Shown here: positions 1-5,648 of the stretch, piece by piece
Layout: the number at the start of each line of letters is the position of its first letter
How positions within the stretch are numbered: the first letter of the stretch is position 1
Source of the DNA: Oscillospiraceae bacterium
GTDB lineage: Bacteria > Bacillota > Clostridia > Oscillospirales > Oscillospiraceae
Assembly: GCA_017400415.1 (NCBI GenBank)
Contig: JAFPTE010000266.1
Span: 1-7,904 of the forward strand
DNA: 7,904 nt
Direction: 5' to 3'
Position numbers and translations under genes: made by a program
The notes under the pieces: generated by a model
Databases searched by the model: none
What the model was told of the DNA's origin: nothing
The model's input: only the letters and a program-made list of their open reading frames with translations

Positions 1-552
1 AAGGAAGACGGCACCTACGAGACCTTCAACTTCAACGGCAAAGAAATGCCCGTGATTGCGGACGCCACCTACGAGGAGCTGTGGGCCAAGGCCAAGGGCA
101 ACTACACCAACTACGCGCGCCAGTTCCTCGGCTCCACGCTGAGCTTCCTGAAGAGCCAGGCGTTTGAGTTCCAGTGCACGCACGAAGTGGGCAAGGAAGG
201 CGCCGGCCACATCTCCGCCGCCATCGGCCTGGGCACCATCAAGCACCCCGAGCTGGCAGTGACCTCCAACGGCTGGTACACCTCCGTCCCCACCGTCCTG
301 CCCACCACCACCGTTGAGAACGACACCATCAACTCCTACTCTCAGCTCACCTCCAACGGCAAGTTCTCCAGCTCCAAGGGCGGCGAGAACGTCTTCGTCG
401 ACATCATCGTGAAGGGCTTTGCCGAGGAAGGCATGGGCTCCGCCGAGGAGGCCGCCAAGACCGTTGCCAACGCATGGAACGGCGCCCGCTATCTGTCCAT
501 CAAGGGCGACGCCTGGGATCGTCTCGTGAAGTATTACAACACCATAAAGTAA
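1..552 (+). CDS. Sugar ABC transporter solute-binding protein, C-terminal part (5' truncated by window)
   Basis: The reading frame is open from base 1 and ends at TAA 550-552, giving about 183 residues of a longer protein whose N-terminus (lipoprotein signal and first lobe) is outside the window. Supporting features are a central VPTVLPTTT stretch, resembling the proline-containing segment seen late in family 1 extracellular solute-binding proteins, and the ending DAWDRLVKYYNTIK, typical of the C-terminal helix of such proteins. The segment is soluble, rich in Gly/Ala/Thr/Asn and free of membrane helices, as expected for a lipid-anchored extracytoplasmic receptor. A CUT1-type ATPase lies about 1.15 kb downstream on the same strand, which supports a role in carbohydrate capture. 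The substrate cannot be read from this part; the GH28 and GH105 genes downstream make pectin-derived oligosaccharides a reasonable inference. The family call is fairly sure, the specificity is not. Confidence 0.75.
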   Translation, partial: KEDGTYETFNFNGKEMPVIADATYEELWAKAKGNYTNYARQFLGSTLSFLKSQAFEFQCTHEVGKEGAGHISAAIGLGTIKHPELAVTSNGWYTSVPTVLPTTTVENDTINSYSQLTSNGKFSSSKGGENVFVDIIVKGFAEEGMGSAEEAAKTVANAWNGARYLSIKGDAWDRLVKYYNTIK

Positions 553-570
553 CACCGTAATTATCCCTTG

Positions 571-599
571 CCCCCGCCGGGAGCAGCTCCCGGCGGGGG
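571..599 (+). other. Strong intercistronic hairpin after the solute-binding protein gene
   Basis: A perfect 13-bp inverted repeat (arm 571-583 CCCCCGCCGGGAG, loop CAG 584-586, arm 587-599) starts 18 nt after the stop codon. It is not followed by a T-run: the next T stretch (615-619) is 15 nt further on, just ahead of the ribosome binding site of the following gene. A classical intrinsic terminator is therefore unlikely. A more plausible role is stabilising the 3' end of the binding-protein message, or partial attenuation, so that the receptor is made in excess over the downstream membrane genes, as is known for other binding-protein operons. The structure is seen directly; the role is inferred. 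Confidence 0.8.
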
Positions 600-634
600 A
601 GAATACCGCAGCCGTTTTTCACTGGGAGGTCAAT

Positions 635-1225
635 ATGTATAAAAAGCAGCTGAAATTTCAAAAGATCGTTTGTCTGCTGGCGATCATTTCCAGCGCGGTC
701 GTTTTCATATATGCGCTTGGCATAATGACCGACCTTTATGACAGCCTCTACACCACCATGAGAGACCCCACCGACCACCTTAACACCAAGGTTACGGGCT
801 CCATCGTCTATTATGACATGCAGGGCTTCAACCGCACCTTCCTGAAGGTCAGCATTGGCCTTATACTGGTGAGCTGCCTGCTGTTCATCACTAACACCAA
901 TATCCGCCGGAAGTATTACATTGGCAATTACTTCTCCGTGGGCCTCTTCACGGTCTGCAATGCGGTCACCGCCATCTGGGCCCACGGTCAGATCGAGGCC
1001 TTCAAGGCCCAGTTCCTCAAAATCGACTTCGCCGCTCTGAAGGAGTTCTCCGAAATGTGGGGCACCCTTTACACCGAGTCCACCTTCTGGTTCGATATCC
1101 ACTATGCGGTCTTCGGCCTGGCACTTGCTGCGGCGGTTCTGCTCATAGTCAACACAGTCTGGAAAATAATCCTGATGAAAGAAGAGAAAAGCCTCATCGA
1201 GGCAGGGAAGGGGGCTGCGGCATGA
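635..1225 (+). CDS. Uncharacterised four-helix membrane protein (196 aa)
   Basis: I do not recognise this family. The protein has four likely transmembrane helices at about residues 10-31, 69-86, 96-117 and 155-179. The loops between helices 1-2 (about 37 residues, containing DPTDHLNTK and SIVYYDMQGF) and 3-4 (about 37 residues, amphipathic, acidic and aromatic) would be extracytoplasmic. The basic N-terminus (MYKKQLKFQK), the NIRRK loop and the KEEK tail would be cytoplasmic by the positive-inside rule. The ATG at 635 is well supported by GGGAGG at 624-629. The stop overlaps the next start (ATGA), indicating translational coupling. No EAA loop or other ABC permease signature is visible, and 196 aa is too short for a MalF/MalG-type permease (usually about 270-300 aa). 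The position between binding protein and ATPase suggests an accessory or unusual membrane part of the importer, which is inference only. Confidence 0.85.
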   Translation: MYKKQLKFQKIVCLLAIISSAVVFIYALGIMTDLYDSLYTTMRDPTDHLNTKVTGSIVYYDMQGFNRTFLKVSIGLILVSCLLFITNTNIRRKYYIGNYFSVGLFTVCNAVTAIWAHGQIEAFKAQFLKIDFAALKEFSEMWGTLYTESTFWFDIHYAVFGLALAAAVLLIVNTVWKIILMKEEKSLIEAGKGAAA

Positions 1226-1707
1226 ACGAGGAGCGCTACATAAAAAGGGACCGTATGCGGTTTACCAAAAACACCCTTTCTTCCACTCTTGCCCTGGTCG
1301 CAATCCTCTTCAACGTGTTTTTCTTCGTCAGTATCTATAAGTCGGATGTGGGCTCCTGGTATTACAACATACTCATCGGCGCCTCCATCCTATATAACCT
1401 GGTCTTCATGCTGGCTGCGTTCCTCTCCAGCGAGGGCGTGAAGAACTACAAGACAGCCTATTCCTACGTGCTCTTTGTCCTGGGCATAATCCAGATAGTC
1501 CGCATTTTCATCATCCCCATGTCTGCCCACGGCGCCACGGTGACCCTGGGCGGCCAGGAGGTCCAGGTCATGAAGGATGCCCAGTTCATCCGTGTGGTCA
1601 TCTATCTGGTCATAAGCGCAGCCTGCTGCTTTACCTCCGCCGTTGTGGGCATCATCAGGTCCAGCGAGCTGAATGCACACCTCAAGACTCTCAGGGAGGG
1701 ACAGTAA
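1222..1707 (+). CDS. Uncharacterised four-helix membrane protein (161 aa)
   Basis: This small protein of unrecognised family has four likely transmembrane helices at about residues 20-39, 48-69, 79-98 and 123-146. Its first 17 residues are strongly charged (MNEERYIKRDRMRF) and its tail is basic. The largest extracytoplasmic loop, between helices 3 and 4, is Gly/Val-rich (GATVTLGGQEVQV). The start at ATG 1222 is chosen over a longer reading from 1057 because it has an AGGGAAGGGGG ribosome site at 1204-1214 and overlaps the upstream stop by ATGA. The upstream extension would merely shadow the preceding gene and has non-membrane, Arg/His-rich composition. Its stop overlaps the ATPase start by one base (TAATG). 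Tight coupling on both sides suggests it works with the ATPase and the 196-aa neighbour. Confidence 0.85.
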   Translation: MNEERYIKRDRMRFTKNTLSSTLALVAILFNVFFFVSIYKSDVGSWYYNILIGASILYNLVFMLAAFLSSEGVKNYKTAYSYVLFVLGIIQIVRIFIIPMSAHGATVTLGGQEVQVMKDAQFIRVVIYLVISAACCFTSAVVGIIRSSELNAHLKTLREGQ

Positions 1708-2780
1708 TGGCACAGCTTAAATTAGAGCACATCGACAAGATATACGATAACAACGTCCAGGCGGTTTATGACTTCAACCTGGATGTGAAGGACGGCGAGC
1801 TCATCGTTCTGGTGGGCCCCTCCGGCTGCGGAAAGAGCACCACCCTCCGCATGGTGGCCGGCCTTGAGGATATAAGCCGGGGCAAGCTCTTCCTGGACGG
1901 CCGGGATATCACCCAGACCCCCGCCAAGGACAGAGACATGGCTATGGTCTTCCAGTCCTATGCCCTTTACGGCCACATGACCGTCTATGAGAACATGGCC
2001 TTCTCCCTGACCCTGCGGAACGAGAATCCCAACGTCATCCACAAGAAGGTTCTGGCGGCGGCGGAGATCCTGGGCCTCACCAGCCAGCTCAACAAGAAGC
2101 CCGCACAGCTCTCCGGCGGCCAGCGCCAGCGTGTGGCCATGGGCCGCTCCATCGTCCGCAACCCCAAGGTGTTCCTCTTCGACGAGCCCCTTTCCAACCT
2201 GGATGCAAAGCTCAGAGGCGCCACCCGCCGTGAGATCCTGCTCCTCCACAAGCGGCTGGACGCCACCATGCTCTACGTTACCCACGACCAGACCGAGGCT
2301 CTGACCCTGGCGGACAGAATCGTCTGCATGTCCATGGGCCACGTTCAGCAGGTGGGCACGCCCCTGGAGCTGTATGACGCCCCTGCCAACGTTTTCGTGG
2401 CCAGCTTTATCGGCCTGCCTCCCATGAACTTCTTCGATGTGAGCGTGGGCAGCGGCGAGCTGAACGGAGAGGGCTTCAAGGTTCCCCTTACCGAGGACGA
2501 GAAAGAGATCCTTCTGCCGTACTTCGGCAAGACCATCACCCTGGGCGTCAGACCGGAGAACATCTCCGAGGGCGGCAACATTCCCGTATCCGTTTTCTCC
2601 AATGAGAACCTGGGCATGAATACCCTGGTCCACGGCCATATCGGCGAAAAGGGCGCCCGCATCTCTGCCAAGCTCAAGGGCTGGGCCAACTACAAGCCCG
2701 GCGATACGGTGCCCGTCAAGTTTGACAAAAAGCACTTCTTCGATAAAGAGTCCGGCAACGCCATCAGAAAGGGGAAGTAA
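1707..2780 (+). CDS. Sugar ABC transporter ATP-binding protein, MsmK/UgpC/MalK-type
   Basis: This is the cytoplasmic ATPase that powers sugar import by CUT1-family transporters. All nucleotide-binding motifs are visible: Walker A GPSGCGKST (37-45), Q-loop Gln83, signature LSGGQ (135-139), Walker B VFLFDE (155-160), D-loop SNLDAK and switch His193 in VTHDQTEA. Residues from about 235 form the C-terminal TOBE/regulatory domain, including LGVRPENI (279-286), so the protein is complete at 357 aa, slightly short for the family. One oddity is YALYGHMTVYEN (86-97): family members nearly always have Pro where Gly89 stands. The GGGAGGG at 1694-1700 serves as ribosome site, and the start overlaps the previous stop by one base. 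MsmK-like ATPases often serve several transporters, so the partner permeases need not be adjacent. The family assignment is secure, the substrate is not. Confidence 0.97.
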   Translation: MAQLKLEHIDKIYDNNVQAVYDFNLDVKDGELIVLVGPSGCGKSTTLRMVAGLEDISRGKLFLDGRDITQTPAKDRDMAMVFQSYALYGHMTVYENMAFSLTLRNENPNVIHKKVLAAAEILGLTSQLNKKPAQLSGGQRQRVAMGRSIVRNPKVFLFDEPLSNLDAKLRGATRREILLLHKRLDATMLYVTHDQTEALTLADRIVCMSMGHVQQVGTPLELYDAPANVFVASFIGLPPMNFFDVSVGSGELNGEGFKVPLTEDEKEILLPYFGKTITLGVRPENISEGGNIPVSVFSNENLGMNTLVHGHIGEKGARISAKLKGWANYKPGDTVPVKFDKKHFFDKESGNAIRKGK

Positions 2781-2783
2781 GAC

Positions 2784-3365
2784 ATGGCAAAGGATACCTC
2801 TAAGAAGGGCGGCTTCGGCGCCGCTGTAAAGGAAGGCTTCCGCAAGTTCATCGTCTCTCTGAAGCGCAAGCCCCAGATGATTCCCTTCGTGGTGTTTATC
2901 ATCGCCTTTCTGGTCTACTCTCTGAATCTTTCCGTGGTGTCCAACACCACCGCCAAGCTCCAGGGGCCCGGCATGGGCCTGTGCGGCTTCGCCACCATGC
3001 TGTTCTCCATTCTGTCCCTGGTGTGCTTCCTGAACGCCTTCCCCCACAGAAAGCCCGTGAACGTGCCCATGCTGGTGCTCATGTTCCTCATGCTGGCCGT
3101 CATCATCTTCTGCGACTACTATTATATCCAGCGCATCTACGCCGCCGTTCTCCGGCCGGACAACCCCATCAAGGTGGATGCCAATACCATGTACATTGCC
3201 CATGCGCTTACAAATCTCCAGGCCCATATGGTGGTCCTGGGGGTGGGCATCGTGCTGACGGCCCTGCTGCCTGTCTACTCCAAGCTCATCAGAAAGATCA
3301 AGACCTCTGTTGACGTGGAGGATAACGGCAAGCTGGACACCATCGATATCTCCGGCGAGGCTTAA
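2784..3365 (+). CDS. Uncharacterised four-helix membrane protein (193 aa)
   Basis: I do not recognise this family. After a basic cytoplasmic N-terminus (about 30 residues, rich in Lys/Arg/Gly) there are four likely transmembrane helices at about residues 33-53, 65-85, 94-114 and 146-167. Helix 3 ends in a striking DYYYIQRIY motif, followed by an approximately 30-residue extracytoplasmic loop. The acidic C-terminal tail (about 26 residues, DVEDNGKLDTIDISGEA) would be cytoplasmic. The topology, with the large loop between helices 3 and 4, resembles that of the 161-aa and 196-aa proteins before the ATPase, so distant relationship among them is possible but not shown. The start is supported by AGGGGAAG (2770-2777) and lies 3 nt after the ATPase stop, so co-translation is likely. 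No permease EAA loop is seen. Confidence 0.85.
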   Translation: MAKDTSKKGGFGAAVKEGFRKFIVSLKRKPQMIPFVVFIIAFLVYSLNLSVVSNTTAKLQGPGMGLCGFATMLFSILSLVCFLNAFPHRKPVNVPMLVLMFLMLAVIIFCDYYYIQRIYAAVLRPDNPIKVDANTMYIAHALTNLQAHMVVLGVGIVLTALLPVYSKLIRKIKTSVDVEDNGKLDTIDISGEA

Positions 3366-3377
3366 GCTTTTTACGGT

Positions 3378-3403
3378 GGGAGGCTCGGACTTCCGGGCCT
3401 CCC
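3378..3403 (+). other. Intercistronic hairpin between two membrane protein genes
   Basis: In the 63-nt gap an 11-bp stem with one G-U wobble forms (arm 3378-3388 GGGAGGCTCGG, loop ACTT, arm 3393-3403 CCGGGCCTCCC). It is followed by AATATTCAG rather than a T-run. The T7 run at 3422-3428 lies 18 nt later and falls between the ribosome site and start of the next gene. It is probably a message-processing, stabilising or partial attenuation element rather than a full terminator. Confidence 0.65.
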
Positions 3404-3428
3404 AATATTCAGTTGAGGATGTTTTTTT

Positions 3429-4064
3429 ATGGCCAAGAAGCAGAAAAAGACGGAAAGGGAGCAGGAGCGGAGCCAGAGCGAGTACTATAAGCTCAACACC
3501 AAGGCCGTGGACGACCTGGTAAACGCCGATGAGTCCAACTCACCTCCGGTTTCCAAAGAGGAGCTGAGAAAGTATCAGTCCGGGCCGAAAATCAAAATCG
3601 CCGACTGGTTCAAGATGCTCTTCATCAAGTTCTGGTTCTCCGGTGCCGTGTGCTACTTCTTCATCTGGGGTCTCAGCACCTATGTAAAGGACCTCCTTGA
3701 TATGCTTCTCATAACCGGCGCCGCCATGGGTGTGGTTACGGACCTGCTCACGAACAACGTGCTCCGGTTCTTCGCCAAGACTCCCGGCGAAAACGACCGC
3801 TGGATGATGTTCCCCCAGAAGAGCTACTGGACCTTCTTCCTGAACATCTTCTATGCCTACATTGTGCTCTTCCTGGTTTTTACCCTGTACAATATGATAA
3901 ACGTCGCCATCATAACCGTCAGCGGCAATACCGGCACCGTGCCTCTGGGCGTTGAGCCCATACTCTTCGGCCTTTTCTACCTGGGCTTCGATGTGCTTCT
4001 TATTGAGATGAAGCATCTGTTTTTCAGAATCGTGGACGATGCAAAGAAGAATCTCCGCCGGTAA
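3429..4064 (+). CDS. Uncharacterised four-helix membrane protein with charged N-terminal tail (211 aa)
   Basis: I do not recognise this family. The first ~55 residues are highly charged and hydrophilic (KKQKKTEREQERSQSEYY, then an acidic/Pro segment), likely cytoplasmic. Likely transmembrane helices lie at about residues 63-84, 89-105, 134-157 and 175-193, with a basic C-terminal tail (DDAKKNLRR). The loop between helices 2 and 3 contains a polar FFAKTPGENDRW stretch, probably cytoplasmic. The layout differs from the three other small membrane proteins: here the longer inter-helix loop is cytoplasmic and the N-terminal tail is much longer. The start is supported by GAGGA (3415-3419) with an unusual T7 run as spacer. 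The gap to the GH28 gene is 18 nt, so it is probably in the same transcript. It is too short and lacks motifs for a CUT1 permease. Confidence 0.85.
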   Translation: MAKKQKKTEREQERSQSEYYKLNTKAVDDLVNADESNSPPVSKEELRKYQSGPKIKIADWFKMLFIKFWFSGAVCYFFIWGLSTYVKDLLDMLLITGAAMGVVTDLLTNNVLRFFAKTPGENDRWMMFPQKSYWTFFLNIFYAYIVLFLVFTLYNMINVAIITVSGNTGTVPLGVEPILFGLFYLGFDVLLIEMKHLFFRIVDDAKKNLRR

Positions 4065-4082
4065 ATCACGAAAGGACCCATA

Positions 4083-5648
4083 ATGATTGAACTTCTGTAC
4101 GCAGGCTCCACCTCTGCCTGCTTTGAACTTGAAAACGACGCCGCCTATTACTCTCCCGAGGGGTACACCGTGCTCCTGGAGGGGGAGAGGGCGGTTTCCG
4201 GCCGGGAAAACGTTTTTTCGCTCTTTGACCTTAAGCCGGATACACAGTACAGCCTCACCGTCGCCTTTGAGAGCGGCAGGGAGGAGGGCTTCTCCTTCCG
4301 CACCGCCAGGGAGACCTGCGCCATTGACGTGCGCTCCTTCGGCGCAGTGGGCGACGGGGTCACGGACGACACCGCCGCAATCCAGGCCGCAGTCAACTTC
4401 CTGCCCCGGGGCGGCAGACTCTGCTTTCCGAAGGGCGATTATCTGACTTATCCTCTGGCCCTCAAGAGCCACATCACTCTGGAGCTTGCGGAGGGCGCCG
4501 TCCTCCGGGGCAGCACGGACCGGGAGGGGTATCCCATCCTCCCCGGTGACGTGGAGGCTCTGGGCGGCGGGGAGGTTTCCTTCGGCGCCTTTGAGGGCGA
4601 GCAGAAGCCCATGTATCAGAGCCTTATCACCGCAGCCTATGCGGAGGATATAAGAATCGTGGGCCGGGGCACCCTGGACGGTGATGCCCGGAACGGCGAC
4701 TGGTGGAAGGGCTTTGCAAAGTTTCCTGCCGCAAGGCCCAGGATACTTTTCCTCAACCGCTGCGACGGCTTCGTGCTCCACGGCGTCACGGTGAAGGATT
4801 CCCCCTCCTGGCACCTGCACCCCTTCTTTTCCAAGAATATCTCCTTCCTGGACCTGTTCATAACCGCACCCAAGCAGAGCCCCAATACGGACGCCATCGA
4901 CCCGGAGAGCTGCGACAACGTGCGGATAATCGGCTGCCGCTTCTCCGTGGGGGATGACTGCGTGGCCATAAAGAGCGGCAAAATCGACCTGGGCATGAAG
5001 TACAAGACCCCCGCCGACCACCACACCGTCCGCAACTGCCTTATGGAGTTCGGCCACGGAGCCCTGGTCCTGGGCAGCGAGTCCGCCGCCGGAGTCCGGA
5101 ATCTCAGCGTGACCCGGTGCTTCTTCCGCCGGACCGACCGGGGCCTCCGCATCAAGACCCGCCGGGGCAGGGGAAAGTACTCCGTCATCACAAACGTGCT
5201 GTTCGACAATATTGTGATGGAGGGCGTGCTGACGCCGCTCGTCATAAATATGTGGTACAACTGCTGCGACCCGGACCGGTACACCGAATACGTCTGGAGC
5301 CGTGAGCACCTGCCGGTGGACGACAGGACCCCCCATCTGGGCTCCTTCACCTTCCGGAACATGACCTGCACCGGCGCTCAGGTGGCCGCCTGCTACATTG
5401 ACGGCCTGCCGGAGAGCCCCATCGACTCCGTGGCTCTGGAGAATATCAGCATCGCCTTTGCGCCTGACGCCCAGCCCGGGGTGCCTGCCATGCAGAACTT
5501 CGCCGAAAAGCGCTGCCGTCTGGGCCTCTACCTGGATAACGTCCGCTCCGTCAGCGTCAGAAACGTGCGCCTGGAGGGCGTGGAGGGGCAGGGCCTTATC
5601 TGTGACCACTGCGACAGCATTGAAACTGAGAATTTTGAGGTGGTATAG
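4083..5648 (+). CDS. Glycoside hydrolase family 28, polygalacturonase-like, cytoplasmic
   Basis: This enzyme is expected to hydrolyse alpha-1,4-galacturonosyl bonds (or galacturonic acid-rhamnose bonds) in pectin fragments by the inverting GH28 mechanism. A small N-terminal beta domain (about residues 1-77, fibronectin III-like) precedes SFGAVGDGVTDDTAAIQ (85-101), the classic start of the right-handed beta-helix. All GH28 signature positions are present: NTD (268-270), GDD (290-292, catalytic Asp291/Asp292), GHG (324-326) and RIK (356-358). PSWHLHPFF (241-249) and SPNTDAIDPESC (266-277) resemble bacterial intracellular exo-acting members. There is no signal peptide, so it acts in the cytoplasm on imported oligosaccharides. 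At 521 aa it is full length. The ribosome site is AAAGGA upstream of ATG 4083, and its stop overlaps the GTG start of the GH105 gene. Exo action and exact substrate are inferred; the family is secure. Confidence 0.95.
   Translation: MIELLYAGSTSACFELENDAAYYSPEGYTVLLEGERAVSGRENVFSLFDLKPDTQYSLTVAFESGREEGFSFRTARETCAIDVRSFGAVGDGVTDDTAAIQAAVNFLPRGGRLCFPKGDYLTYPLALKSHITLELAEGAVLRGSTDREGYPILPGDVEALGGGEVSFGAFEGEQKPMYQSLITAAYAEDIRIVGRGTLDGDARNGDWWKGFAKFPAARPRILFLNRCDGFVLHGVTVKDSPSWHLHPFFSKNISFLDLFITAPKQSPNTDAIDPESCDNVRIIGCRFSVGDDCVAIKSGKIDLGMKYKTPADHHTVRNCLMEFGHGALVLGSESAAGVRNLSVTRCFFRRTDRGLRIKTRRGRGKYSVITNVLFDNIVMEGVLTPLVINMWYNCCDPDRYTEYVWSREHLPVDDRTPHLGSFTFRNMTCTGAQVAACYIDGLPESPIDSVALENISIAFAPDAQPGVPAMQNFAEKRCRLGLYLDNVRSVSVRNVRLEGVEGQGLICDHCDSIETENFEVV

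Noticed and set aside
571..619. Reading the hairpin after the binding-protein gene as a standard rho-independent terminator
   Set aside because: No T-run directly follows the stem; the only T stretch is 15 nt away and directly ahead of the next ribosome site.
500..1102. 200-codon minus-strand open frame spanning the end of the binding protein, the hairpin and the first membrane gene
   Set aside because: It reads through the intergenic hairpin and antisense to two genes with good context; there is no motif or conserved composition.
1057..1221. N-terminal extension of the 161-aa membrane protein
   Set aside because: The extension is Arg/His/Pro-rich, lies entirely within the upstream gene and has no ribosome site, whereas ATG 1222 has one and shows ATGA coupling.
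1722..3227. Long (501-codon) open frame on the minus strand opposite the ATPase
   Set aside because: Its translation is rich in His, Gly, Val and Ala without domain motifs. It is the usual antisense shadow of a GC-rich gene, and the plus-strand ATPase is certain.
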